Shown piece by piece: positions 1 to 11,215 of a DNA stretch of 64,000 nt (the first letter of the stretch is position 1; every line of letters starts with the position of its first letter). The stretch spans positions 1,340,001 to 1,404,000 of the forward strand of contig JBAIAA010000414.1 of NCBI GenBank assembly GCA_037893245.1, in the 5' to 3' direction. Both the position numbers and the translations under genes were made by a program. This DNA comes from Crossaster papposus (Eukaryota; Echinodermata; Asteroidea; Velatida; Solasteridae). The notes under the pieces are model-generated. The model was not told the DNA's origin. It did no database searches and saw only the letters and a program-made list of their open reading frames with translations.

Positions 1-605
1 TTAGTTTTGAGACATTCAAATTTCTTTAGCAATTTGTTCAATTTAGCATATCGTCGTTCTTTTTTTGTGACGCACAATCATAAAGATGCAATCGCAAATT
101 TCGTAAAAAGGCAATCAATTTGTGCTATTAGTTGCACAAATGACGGAAATGCCTGCCCAATAATGAATTTAAATGACCGAACACACGCATTGAAAACGCA
201 TTGAAAACGCTTCTGTGAAGTTAATTGTTTTGTTGAATTGTTAAAATTAATGGTTATTTGTTAAATCGAATGACACTACAGTACATTTGCCTAGTTATAA
301 AACGAAATTGAACGACCATTTTCAGCAGTATTCCATTTCGCGCAAAATAGTATGACGCAGTGGTTTAACTGGCTGCTCGTTTGCCGAAATTGACCGGAAA
401 ACCTAAAGTACAATCTGACAATTATAATAATGAAACAAATTACAACGTTAATCACTATTAAATTACAAAGTTACCCTCCCACGTGGTTTACATTATTAGG
501 AGCATGGCCGGAGTCATACTCCCTAGAAAAAATGAGAGATTTTCAGACTCAGTTTATGTTGATCTGCTCTGCTCAAAGCCTGCAGGAGAAAACTTGCTAC
601 AAGTT
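1..605. repeat. Repeat block, paralogous to 20599-21237
   Basis: This AT-rich stretch aligns by eye along its whole length with 20599-21237, including the phrase tgcctgcccaataatgaatt and the end of a terminal-inverted-repeat element near 340-405. It is the far part of the block duplicated with FReD-1 and FReD-2. Pieces of 606-1010 recur at 29505-29625 and 30715-30905. No coding signal was seen. Confidence 0.7.
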
Positions 606-1325
606 GTCTTTGCGCGGAAAGACTGTTTTCGTTGCGTGATCACCTCTTTGACCAAGTCTCAATTTCTCTTGCTTTTTGGATTGGTGGAATATTTACATGT
701 ACGTGTACAGTCGGCTCTCGTTTGTACAGACTCAGTCGGATCCGGACAAAATAAATGCACAGTCTGTTTTGTTAATGTTCATGTGTATTTCGCTGGAGCA
801 GGTCACAAATGCTAAAAACAACACCAATTAATTCATTCAAGGGCATCATATTCTTTGAAATGTTTCTGAAAGTATTCCTACGATGGAATTGGCGTCGGGG
901 TGATGTAAATTCAATATTTGTGTACATTGTAAACATACGTTGGAAGGCCACGTCTACAATGTGGCATTTCTTTCATAATGATAATATTTTAAATATGATA
1001 AATTGTGCGGTAAAAATATCACAGCTGAATTAATGGATTAATTTTAAGTGTTGCACGTGTCCAATGATCTAACGTTCTGCACGGCTTGCAAGTCCAAAAC
1101 GAGTCACGTTCATTTAGTATCGTACGCATTTTGACAATACTTTGACAACAGCTAGAAAAAACACACTTTCCTTTGAAGTTTAAAAAAAAAAGGTTCATAT
1201 TCGAATTTACCCACTCTCAAATTTAATTTCGTTCGAAGAAAATTTTTACACGCTTTTACCTAACCAATTAGGTAAATTATCATTCAATTTAAACGTTTTT
1301 CGTCAGCCCTTCTAAACACCAGGAC

Positions 1326-1404
1326 GAGAATATTCGTCATTACAGACCAGATTCGTCTATAGCAACAGCTTAGACCAATTTGATCTGTAATGACGAATAT
1401 TCTC
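1326..1404. repeat. Short hairpin, 21-bp stem
   Basis: gagaatattcgtcattacag at the left is answered by its reverse complement ending at 1404, leaving a loop of roughly 35 nt. The 79-nt size resembles a pre-miRNA, but perfect pairing also fits a MITE relic. The surrounding 1030-1885 is AT-rich and I see no gene in it. Confidence 0.5.
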
Positions 1405-1885
1405 AATGCAATGTTTAAACAGAGTGACCACACTTTGACATTGAATGATAAATGACTATAAAATTGGTTCGGAAAAAGCTTTGTCTGGACGGAATTGAAC
1501 GTGAGAGTTCGTAAATTTGAATACCAAAATGTTTGTATTAGCATAAAACATGGGTTTTCTTTGCAAATTTTAAACCTGTCTTTCACATTGAAACACCTTT
1601 ATCAATACTGTCTTGTTATTCTTTTTAAACGCGTTCAAACACGAACAAGGTATTGATCGAAAATATCTAGCGATTTATCATTCATTCTTTTTATTAAACG
1701 CGCAATGTTTAGCTTTTGAAAAATGTTTGCGTTTGCTGAACACAGTGTTGACGGTACTGTCGGACACAATGTTCATTATACAAAGCAACGGTTTAAAGGT
1801 GTAAGATGGTAATCTTGATTGTACAATGAATTACAAGTGCCCACTATTATTATAATTAAAACAAATAATTATTCGAAATAAATAT

Positions 1886-2690
1886 AGGTTTTCCCGGCTA
1901 AATTCATCACAAATTAATTCATTTTCATTAACACGCATTCAAATTCACGCATTTCCCCCTAATTCAATCAAACTAGGGTTTCTTTTTAGTTACTATTCAA
2001 TTTCGTGTTTTGTTATTTTTATTCAGGTTCGTTTTGGTCGTTCTATTTCATTCATAGGCAATAAAGACTACAGTTTCACCATTCTTCAGTTGAATTTCTA
2101 CTATAGGTAATTTCCCGGCTAAAGCCTGTATTTAGAAGAGTGTTAGGTAAAGTTTGAAAAGTTATGGTGTTAAGTTTGAAATAAAAAATAAATCTTTCTG
2201 CTAATGTTCGGACCATGTCAAATTAAAAAATAACAAATGTTGTTAAGAAACACAAGCCTAAAATTATCAGGGGGTCGTTATAAAATTAACTAAAACAAAA
2301 CGTTGTTCTTTTCATGTATATTTTGTCCATAGTTCCTTTTCTAATCGCGTTTTTGTTTGTTCAAAAATGCTTTACTTAAAGGTATAACGCAGAATTAGTG
2401 TAATTCTGTATTCTCTTAATTCAGAATTTGCCTTTATAAAGGTAAATACGAATTTGAATGTGAACATTAAAAAAAATGTTTGCCAATTGATAAAATTGAT
2501 TGGTTGACGACCTCGTGAAGTTGAATGATCTTATTTGGCCAGTGAATGCTAAACAGCTAACATAGAATTACTCCTTTTGACTGTTGAATGCTGATGCAAC
2601 AAAGCTTTTACTTTAAAACGAAATTGAATGAGCCTGGGGTTAATTTGAATGATTTTGTGTTTAAAGTTGGCCTGGAAAACCTATATAATA
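1886..2690. mobile_element. MITE-like element with TATAGGTTTTCC ends, at the 3' side of FReD-1
   Basis: The left end reads ataggttttcccggctaaa and the right end reads gttggcctggaaaacctata, which form imperfect terminal inverted repeats. The body is AT-rich and encodes no protein. The right end lies about 20 bp beyond the FReD-1 stop codon. Parts of the same body follow FReD-2 (to about 22222) and recur at 37459-38790 without an adjacent FReD gene. The boundaries are approximate and the superfamily was not identified. Confidence 0.45.
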
Positions 2691-2708
2691 TACAATAGGA
2701 TACCGCGT

Positions 2709-3743
2709 TTAAGATCTAATTTCACGCATTTTCATGCTACATGCTTTCATAGAATATACACGCGATTTCCATGAAAACCATTGTACGCCCTTGGTATCAC
2801 CGGCATTCTCATCTGGGTAATATACACCATTCAGGTGAGACACAAAACACTGACCAAACCACCAGGCTCCTGCGAACTCTTGTGCGCAATTATATGGCGC
2901 ATTATCATTGTCACGATCATTTGTCGTAAAGGGGCGTCCTCTGTGACGTACAAGAGAGTCACCGGCAGTGCTGCTGGCGTCGTATTGGTCATAATTCAGA
3001 TTGTACCCACTTGGGGATATTTGGAAATCTGAGTACTTTGCCCATGCCGTGTTACCGTCCCAGTCCTCAAAGTCAACTCGTAGCTCCCATGATCCACGTG
3101 AATCATCAGACGTCAGAGTCACCAAGTTGTCATTACCCAACCAGAACTCACCGGACAGATCACCAAAGCCAGACTGGTAGTCGGCCCAGTTACGATAGAA
3201 GTCCACGCTGCCATCTTGTCGCCTCTGAAACACAATCCATCCCCCGCGGTCAGTTTCCATGTCACAGAAGACACGAAGACCGTCTTTGCCGAATCCCTCT
3301 GGGTAGATTGTGTAGATACCGCTTGAACAATAACCGGCATCTAAGAGCATCTTGCAACTTCTGTAGCGATTCAAGGAACTATCTGCCAGTGAGTAGAGAG
3401 GTGTTTCCTCATCTGCATCAAAGTACACGCTCCCTTGAGTTGCATTGAAGTCTTCGGGATGCTCTCGTCTTGTGGCAAGGTTCAACTCGCACATTTTACT
3501 GCAGTCGTTAAAGTTAAACGACCTGCAACGTTTATCCATGCTGCATTCCCGTCCGCAGATGACCCGAGATTGCACAGTTTTTGTTGCAAACGCAAATTCT
3601 TCTAGGGCTCGATTTTCGGCGGCATAAAACGTATGTTTCTCTGTATCTGAAGATGTTTCAAATGCAAAGACGGGCGAGGTAGCTCCCTCAAAAATGAAGA
3701 ATATTATGTGAAATAGTTCGAAACAGATGATTTGTTTTGCCAT
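2709..3743 (-). CDS. Secreted PAN/apple plus fibrinogen-domain protein (FReD-1)
   Basis: Intact single-exon ORF of 344 aa. Residues 1-27 form a hydrophobic signal peptide. Residues about 40-112 form a PAN/apple-like module with clustered cysteines (C63, C67, C73, C81, C85) and an NAT glycosylation site at N100. Residues about 128-343 are a fibrinogen C-terminal domain with the GGWIVFQRR signature, a DRDND calcium loop at 276-280, an NCAQ motif, GAWWFGQC and LNGVYYP. Secreted FReD proteins of invertebrates typically bind glycans on microbes or act in clotting and adhesion; the ligand here is unknown. The start is at MAK, the start shared by the three paralogues in this window. A large foldback element begins 6 bp upstream of the ATG and a MITE ends just beyond the stop, so the gene sits between two mobile elements. 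Absence of introns fits either a retrocopy origin or an intronless family. Confidence 0.9.
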   Translation of the reverse strand: MAKQIICFELFHIIFFIFEGATSPVFAFETSSDTEKHTFYAAENRALEEFAFATKTVQSRVICGRECSMDKRCRSFNFNDCSKMCELNLATRREHPEDFNATQGSVYFDADEETPLYSLADSSLNRYRSCKMLLDAGYCSSGIYTIYPEGFGKDGLRVFCDMETDRGGWIVFQRRQDGSVDFYRNWADYQSGFGDLSGEFWLGNDNLVTLTSDDSRGSWELRVDFEDWDGNTAWAKYSDFQISPSGYNLNYDQYDASSTAGDSLVRHRGRPFTTNDRDNDNAPYNCAQEFAGAWWFGQCFVSHLNGVYYPDENAGDTKGVQWFSWKSRVYSMKACSMKMREIRS

Positions 3744-3749
3744 CCTGTC

Positions 3750-6267
3750 GATCGAGTTAAGGCCACGTTATATAACAGAAGATTTCAGTTTTTGGTTATG
3801 CTGCCAATTGCATTCAGCGATTTCATGTAGGATTTCAACAACGGTTGTGAAAAGACAATTTTAAGGCAAACTGTTACCCGTAGATGTCTTCTTGGCACAA
3901 CTGCCAGATTGCTTTTAGAGGCATGGTGATGCTGTGACTTGGTAGCTTACAGAAAGGATGGAGTGACGCAGACCCAAACTGTGGCGATATTGATTTAGTT
4001 TCAGTATGAGATTTAGGTGGTATTTTTTATGAGAGGCAATTCTTTGGTTACTATGCCAACTCAAGCTTATAATCGTTATTCAGCGATACAAATAATCCAA
4101 TGAGGATTCTTTACCGCCACTGTAGCTTTAGAAATGACGACACGAACAGTCCAGGGCATGAGGGTATTGATTTGGTACCAGTGAATCCGATGAGATCGGG
4201 TGGGGAGAATTCGCTGGTTACCATGCCAACTTCTATTGAAGGCCGAAAGCTTAACGGTGAACAATTACCAAACTTGAATTGACAGCCTGAAACTAAATCA
4301 CGAATATTGTGAGTTAAGTTGCGTTCACAAATCCCTTATTCTTTTGTACTCATGAAGAGTTTCCCATTTTGCGTATTAATTTAATTAAGTCTTTGTTGTG
4401 ACCGAGTTTTTTTTGTTAAGCGTGTCTTCTTTACACCACTGGTTTGCTCTAGTGACAGAGGTCTGAAAATGATGGGGTTTTATAATTTACAGAAAGCATT
4501 GCTGGTGAGGCAGACGATGTGTATCTCTCTGATTGGTTACCACAGTTAATACGTCATTCCAGATTAGTGGCTGGTAATTGGCTAGTCACAAACCGTAGCC
4601 CCTGATTGGCGGAGGTTTTTTAAAGCTCGTTACCTAATCGAATAAACGTAAGCTGCAGACCATTGGTGTCTGGTCTTCTTTTTAATTAAAATGTCGTCAA
4701 ACGGAATGCACCACCGTATAAATAAAGGCACCGACAAATAGGAGGTAGCGTATACGTTCATAACCGAGCAATTAGCCATTTGCGAGTGACCCTGAGGTAA
4801 ATCTGAATAACATCTTGTACACAGACTTGCTCACACAGCTTGGCACCGTTGAACTTTAAATTCTCCAGACTAAAGACACTGTTGCCATTATCACATTATA
4901 CCCAGCACGATATGTGGCAGAGGGGTACCCCCTCTTATCCCTATACTTTATACGCACTCAACACTATTGTAACCTAACCCCCCCCCCCCCCCGCCTTGAA
5001 ACCTAAAAGGAATTCCTGAGATTCCGGGAACACAATGGTCAACAGAAAAGAGGGGGGGGGGGGGGGGTTTCTCTGCCACATATCGTGCTTCATATGATCA
5101 AGGCTTGCCCCGAATCACGTGATATATCAACAGTTTCTTTAGTCTGGAGAATTCAAATTCAAAATGTGCCAAGCTGTGTGAGCAAGTCTGTGTACAAGAT
5201 GTTATTAAGATTTAACTCAGGGTCAGTCGCAAATGGCTAATTGCTCGGTTATGAACGTATACGCTACCTCCTATTTGTCAGTGCCTTTATTTATACGGTG
5301 GTGCATTCCGTTTGACGACATTTTAATTAAAAAGAAGACCAGACACCAATGGTCTGCAGCTTACGTTTATTCGATTAGGTAACGAGCTTTAAAAAACCTC
5401 CGCCAATCAGGGGCTACGGTTTGTGACTACCAGCCACTAATCTGGAATGACGTATTAACTGTGATAACCAATCAGAGAGATACACATCGTCTGCCTCACC
5501 ATCAATGCTTTCTGTAAATTATAAAACCCCATCATTTTCAGACCTCTGTCACTAGAGCAAACCAGTGGTGTAAAGAAGACACGCTTATCAAAAAAACTCG
5601 GTCACAACAAAGACTTAAATTAATACGCAAAATGGGAAACTCTTCATGAGTACAAAAGAATAAGGGATTTGTGAACGCAACTTAACTCACAATATTCGTG
5701 ATTTAGTTTCAGGCTGTCAATTTAAGTTTGGTAATTGGTCACCGTTAAGCTTATGGCCTTCAGTAGAAGTTGGTAACCAGCGAGTTGTCCCCACCCGATC
5801 TCATCGGATTCACTGGTACCAAATCAATACCCTCATGCCCTGGACTGTTTGTGTCGTCATTTCTAAAGCTACAGTAGCGGTAAAGAACCCTCATTGGATT
5901 ATTTGTATCGCTAAATAACGCTTGTAAGCTTGAGTTGGCATAGTAACCAAAAAATTGCCCCTCATAAACAATACCATCTAAATCTCATACTGAAAGTAAA
6001 TCAATATCGCCACAGTTTGTGTCCGCGTCACTCCATTAATTTCTGTAAGCTACCAAGTCCCAGCATCACCAGGCCTCTGAGTGCAATCTGGCAGTTGTGC
6101 CAAGAAGACATCTACGGGTAACAGTTTGCCTTGAAATTGTCTTTTCACAACCGTTGTTGAAATCCTACATGATAAATCGCTGAATGTCGACCTATACAGT
6201 TTTATGTAATTGGCAGCATAACAAAAAACTGAAATCTTCTGTTATATAATGTGGGCTTAACTCGATC
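3750..6267. mobile_element. 2.5-kb foldback (large inverted-repeat) element
   Basis: The outer arm starts gatcgagttaaggccacg at 3750, and its reverse complement ends at 6267. The arms of about 1.2 kb (3750-4922 and 5071-6267) match almost throughout, with small indels. A 148-bp spacer holds a C15 run (4978-4992) and a G16 run (5052-5067). No transposase-like ORF is present, so the element is non-autonomous if mobile. The inner arm contains the core of the smaller foldback at 56774-57174. Part of the arm (about 4440-4650) resembles the region upstream of FReD-2 (about 23515-23720), including ATTGG motifs. Confidence 0.85.
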
Positions 6268-6562
6268 CTTCGGCTCGATCCATTACCAGCAGTCATCCCC
6301 CAACCCGGTCATTATCACGCAGTAATAACCGGGTCCTCGCACTGTTATTACCTAAGTAATGTCCCCTCCGTTGCCAATTACCCGTTTATTGCAGTATATC
6401 TGGATGAATGTTTATGTTGTTAATTACCTTGTGTAAGAATGTTAGTTGGTTGGTTTGTCCATGGAGCTATGGTTTGTCCAACCCAAGCTAGGACATTGTC
6501 CGAAAGCTTATCTTTTTAGCGACAGTTTTGCTATATATATTTCTATATATTCTCGCATGTTC

Positions 6563-7330
6563 GAGTTTTGGGTGTGGCCCACATTTATGTATAAACTTAT
6601 ATATAATTATTATATATTTATAATATATTTATAATCTCCATAATTCTCCATTTTATCTTCATATAATATTTTTTAAAAATGCAAAAAAAAAACAGAGGAA
6701 AGAGGCCAGGAATCGCCTCAGATTGCACAACAAAGCATATAGAATCCAAAATTTCCCGGGACCCTTAAGCGGGCCCCGACCCCACGCTGTAAAGGCTTTG
6801 CCCCCGCGCTCACATTTTACAATTTGGCGTGTGCCCCACATTCATCAATAAATGTATATGTAATATATGTCTTTATATATATTCTCTATTATAATCTCCA
6901 TAATTCTCCATTTTATCTCCATATATTTTTTTTACATTTTTGATAAAAAACTGAGAGGAAAGTGGCCAGAAATCGCCTCAGATTGCACCACAAAGCATAT
7001 AAAAATCCAACATTTTCCGGGGCCCTAAAGCGGGCCACAGACCACACGCTTCGCGCTCGCATTTTCTAGTTTTGGGTGTGCCCCACATTCATATATCAAT
7101 TTATATATAGTATATATTTATTTATATATATATTCTCCATTAAAATCTTCATAATTATTCATTTTATCTCCATATCATTTTAAAAACTTTTGCTAAAAAA
7201 ATCAGAGGAAAGAGGCCAGGAATCGCCTCAGATTGCACCACAAAGCATATCAAATCCAAACATTTTCCAGGCCCTTAAGCGGGCCCCGACCCCACGCTGT
7301 GATGGGCTTCGCGCTCGTATTTTCCAGTTT
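6563..7330. repeat. Three-unit tandem repeat, about 245-256 bp per unit
   Basis: Three diverged copies begin near 6563, 6819 and 7063. Each has an AT-rich half with tatctccataattctccatt and a GC-rich half with aatcgcctcagattgca and gcgggcc. A single inverted copy lies at about 9000-9240. The function was not recognised. Short ORFs across it are probably incidental. Confidence 0.75.
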
Positions 7331-7354
7331 CCCCGGACGATATCGGAAAATTAT

Positions 7355-8323
7355 GTGCACATTTTCCGATATCGTCCGGGGAAACCTATAGTATTTCTAT
7401 TCCCTTTTCTTATTTGCAGACACCTTTGGCTGTCGTTTGTTTTTAATATATCGGAAATTTTGGGTATATTGCCCGAGAGATTGTTCGTACTAAATATAAT
7501 AATCTGCACTTAAAGAACACTCAACACTTTTGTCACCACCCCTTCTGTTTCCTGGTTTACTTAAAATTGTATTGTTACCAAACCACTACTCGGTTACAAT
7601 TAGTACAAAATAATATTTTTTTTTGGTGTGAAAGTAACTCACAATATTCGTGACTATATTTAATTCCAGGCTGTCAGTTCACTGGAGCTTAATTATTTCT
7701 GAAGCTATACTGACGATAAAGACTCCTCCTCGAATCATGTTCATCACTGAAAACGTCGATAATAATTACAAGAGTTGTCAGGAGAAAGTCTAATTTCACG
7801 CTGGTTGGTTTCATTCTCAAATGTAATAAGCAATTCAAGGCAATTTAATCGTTCCAACAATAAGCGGCTTTACAAATGTAGCTTGACAAAATACATGTAT
7901 CCCAACTCTTGTAATTATTATCGACGTTTTCAGTGATGAACATGATTCCAAGAAGAGTCTTTACCGTCAGTATAGCTTCAGAAATAATTAAGCTCCAGTG
8001 AACTGACAGTCTGGAATTAAATATAGTCATGAATATTGTGAGTTGCTTTCACACACACAAAATATTATTTTGTACTAATTGTAACCGAGTAGTGGTTTGG
8101 TAACAATACAATTTTAAGTAAACCAGGAAACAGAAGGGGTGGTGACAAAAGTGTTGAGTGTTCTTCAAGTGCAGATTATTATATTTAGTACGAACAATCT
8201 CTCGGGCAATATACCCAACATTTACGATATATTAAAAACAAACGACAGCCAAAGGTGTCTGCAAATAAGAAAAGGAAATATAAATACTATAGGTTTCCCC
8301 GGACGATATCGGAAAATGTGCAC
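7355..8323. mobile_element. 0.97-kb foldback element
   Basis: The arms at 7355-7777 and 7903-8323 are near-perfect reverse complements (about 420 bp each) with a 125-bp loop. The outer ends carry gtgcacattttccgatatcg and its complement. A small extra palindrome at about 7329-7385 sits on the left end. No transposase is encoded. The arm sequence shares a theme with the 2.5-kb foldback: a cacgaatattgtgagt-like phrase and a gtctttaccgtcagtatagc-like phrase. Confidence 0.8.
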
Positions 8324-8645
8324 ATTAATTTGTAAAAGATGCATTCATTTTTGTGCGAAATAGTATCAACGTTCACAATCCTGTTTTCTATTTAAAAATT
8401 GATAGTTCTTTTTCCATGAAGGTGCATTCAGTTGTAAAACATCAGCGTACGATTTACTGAATGTGCACTGAATTTAGTATCGATAATTCATTTTAGCGCG
8501 AATTCGAATGCACACCCGCCATCATGTGTTTCTTTTAGTTTATGAACAATTGATTTCGCTAATTGTGCAGCCGATTTCCTTCGCATGTCTGTTAAGCATT
8601 GGAATTCATTTATTTGTTAACCAAAGTAACATTATGGGGAACCGA
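8288..8645 (+). repeat. Dispersed repeat, copy 1 (copy 2 at 9257-9617)
   Basis: It starts ataggtttccccggacgata, overlapping the outer end of the foldback, and runs to about gtaacattatgggg. A diverged direct copy at 9257-9617 keeps the same order of motifs (gcgaaatagtat, cgattt-ctgaatgtgcactg, tgcagccgatttt). It is non-coding. Confidence 0.65.
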
Positions 8646-8885
8646 ACTAGGGACCAATTTTATGGTCCCTAGCTGCTAAGCACAACAATTTGCGTAGCAC
8701 AAAAAAATATGTCTTTCTCATCTTTCTCATTTTCAATCATGCTAAGCAATAACCTGCCGAATATCAGTCACAAACCAAATACATCACTGGAAAGTTTGGT
8801 TCGTAACCATGTTTTTGCAAAGAAAGAATGTTCATGCTAAGCATCTTTTGGGGGCTCCATGAAATTTGCCCAATTTGCCCAGGTA
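8645..8885. mobile_element. Degenerate MITE of the gctgctaagcac family
   Basis: The left end carries ctagctgctaagcac and the right end carries catgctaagcatcttttggg followed by ctccatgaaatttgccc. This is a decayed relative of the clear element at 10606-10848. Confidence 0.45.
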
Positions 8886-8999
8886 ACACCTGCGACACGC
8901 ACTGCATGCATGATACAGACATACATCCCCAATGTGTTAAAAATGAGAGAGAAGAGACATTAAAATACATTTATAAATATGAGAGACAGTTTCCTATTC

Positions 9000-9240
9000 A
9001 GGCTCGGATCGCGGATTTGTTTAGACGGGAGGCACACCCGAAACTGGAAAATGCGAGCGCGAAGCCCTTTACGGCGTGGGGTCGTGGCCCGCTTAAGGGC
9101 CTGGGAAATGTTTGGATTCTATATGCTTTGTGGTGCAATCTGAGGCGATTCCTGGCCTCTTCCTCTGATATCTTTAGCACATTTTAAAAAAATGATATGG
9201 AAATAAATGAATAATTATGAAGATTTTAATGGAGAATATA
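9000..9240 (-). repeat. Single inverted copy of the 6563-7330 repeat unit
   Basis: The reverse complement of this segment contains the same aggaatcgcctcagattgca, cccttaagcgggcc and ctccat-rich blocks in the same order as the three tandem units. Together with those units it flanks the 7355-8323 foldback in opposite orientation. Confidence 0.65.
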
Positions 9241-9256
9241 TATATAAATACATATA

Positions 9257-9617
9257 GGTTTTCCCGGACGATATCGTGAAATGTGCACAGTAGTTTGTAA
9301 CTGGTGCATTCGTTTTTGTGCGAAATAGTATGAACGTTCACATTCCAGTTTTCTATTTAACATTTGATAATTCGTTTTTGCATAATGGTGCATCCAGTCG
9401 TAAGAAATCAGCACACGATTTCCTGAATGTGCACTGAATTTAGTATATTGATAATTCATTTTAGCACGAATTTGAATGCACACCCGCAATCATGTTTTCC
9501 TTTTAATTTATCAACAATCAATTTCGCTAATTGTGCAGCCGATTTTCTACGCATTTGTATGCCTGGTCAAGCATTGGAATTCATTTATGTGTTATCAAAT
9601 ATAACATATGGGGAATT
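9257..9617 (+). repeat. Dispersed repeat, copy 2 (copy 1 at 8288-8645)
   Basis: It begins ataggttttcccggacgata and follows copy 1 with scattered substitutions. I see no gene between 9618 and 10605; the short ORFs there match nothing I recognise. Confidence 0.6.
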
Positions 9618-10605
9618 AAACCATGTGGTCTATATAAACCACTAATCGCATCATATAGCTAGATTGTACTTTATGTCCCCTAAAGTTTTACAATCATGGC
9701 TGAGAGAGGGAGATACAGATGAGTCTCGAACGTTGATCGAAATCGTCTTAGCGATGCCTTCGAGGCTGACGACGCGGACTACATAAGCCGCGTTAGCATT
9801 GGACTTTTGTTGGTAAAACCTACGGAGACTGTCAACTTTAACCAAATTAAATCCAATGCGGACAGAGGGTAACATTGTCAAATTATCCATTTTCCCCTCC
9901 GCAACAGTAAGATCTACAGGCCCAAGCTTCTAGCGGAGGATTTAACACCGTTAACTTTGACAATCACGTACGGTAACTTTTGACAATATTAAGTCCAATG
10001 CGAACGCGGCTTTAAATGTAGCAAATAGACTGGACATCAACCACTCATGTCTTGGTGGACTGTTCATTGACGGTTAGACAATTGAACTGATAAAATGATA
10101 GAGAAGTCATTAACAAAAACAAAATAAGCTCAATCCTCAAACAATCCTCAAAATTCATCCAGCATTAGGCCTTATGGCCTGGAGCCTGCATTATCCTCCA
10201 GTGGCAAAACCCCAAACGCCCTCAATCTTGCAAATACATCTGATGCATCAACTTCCAAGTGACCTCATTCCTGCAAAACCCTGCAATTTGCAAAGAGGAT
10301 TTTGGAGGATTTGGGATGGTTAGGGTTAAAATAAATTTAAGATAAAGAGCCAACACATTAATGATCAATTGGTCCCACAATACTGTAACGTAGATTGTTC
10401 CTGGGGTCGACACAACACACAAGAAGTAATCCTGAGACAAGTGTTCCGTGATTTCCGTGATTCTCTGCCGTTTATTGTGTACTCTTGTCTACAAAACAAG
10501 TCGTGAAGCTCATACTATAACGCGGCACCTAGAACTGGTCTGAACTGGTTCGGCGTATGCGCGATCCGGGGACGGGTTTCCAGAGCGCACCAGCAGGAGC
10601 CATCA

Positions 10606-10848
10606 GGGGCCAATTTCATAGAGCTGCTAAGCACAAAAATTTGCTTAGCATGAAAATTTGTCCTTGGCAAAAACAAGGTTACAGACCAAATTTGCACGTG
10701 ATCTTTATTGTTTTGGATTAATAATCAGCTGTTTTTTTGCTTAGCATGAAAAACACGTAGAATTTTGTCTGGTAACCTGTTTTTAATGAGCAAGACTTTT
10801 TTGTGCTAAGCAAATTTTTGTGCTTAGCAGCTCTATGAAATTGGCCCC
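10606..10848. mobile_element. MITE with 38-bp terminal inverted repeats
   Basis: The left end ggggccaatttcatagagct, continuing gctaagcac, is mirrored by the right end ...gtgcttagcagctctatgaa and attggcccc. CAG at both edges may be a 3-bp target duplication, which would suggest a PIF/Harbinger relative. The interior is non-coding. Related ends occur at 8645-8885 and about 25650-25695. Confidence 0.7.
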
Positions 10849-11044
10849 AGGGCGATCCCACCACCGTGGAATCGCTTTAGCGCCCCCTACCGGCCAACCG
10901 ACACAGTCGCTACTCAGCCCCCCACGAAGACCTTGTTTGCCCCCAAACAAAACGGTGGGCGCTGTTGCCGCACACCCGGCTAACCGCCCCGGAAAGCGCA
11001 TAACGCCAACAATTATAACACAACAAAAACTTGTTAAAGGCTGA

Positions 11045-11215
11045 TGACGTCACACTATTTCTAACGCGCTAATATAGGCTCTGGGTGAGTAGAAGTGCAA
11101 GGTGGTTGCAAACTTGACGTACAGTACCTCCTTCAGATATTCTGTCACATGCTCGACGAGGATTTCACAAGAGTCAGCTTTGAGCCAAAGGTGTGAATAG
11201 TACAAAGGAAAACAT
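11045..11215 (-). other. Possible coding remnant of about 50 codons
   Basis: On the minus strand one frame stays open and ends in TGA near the tgacgtcac motif. It reads like protein (for example EILVEHVTEYLKEVLYVKF). There is no ATG and no clear splice acceptor, so this may be a fragment of a mobile-element gene or chance. The GC-rich flank 10849-11040 shows no recognised gene. I see nothing further between 11216 and 12219 except a ttttcttttag acceptor-like site near 12060. Confidence 0.2.

Noticed and set aside
2781-3448. Plus-strand ORFs across FReD-1 (and the equivalents in FReD-2 and FReD-3)
   Set aside because: These are antisense shadows of the strongly conserved coding strand; they persist because the paralogues are similar.
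3755-3775. ttatataac as the TATA box of FReD-1
   Set aside because: It lies only about 20 bp from the ATG, so transcription would start inside the coding region; it is also part of the foldback arm.
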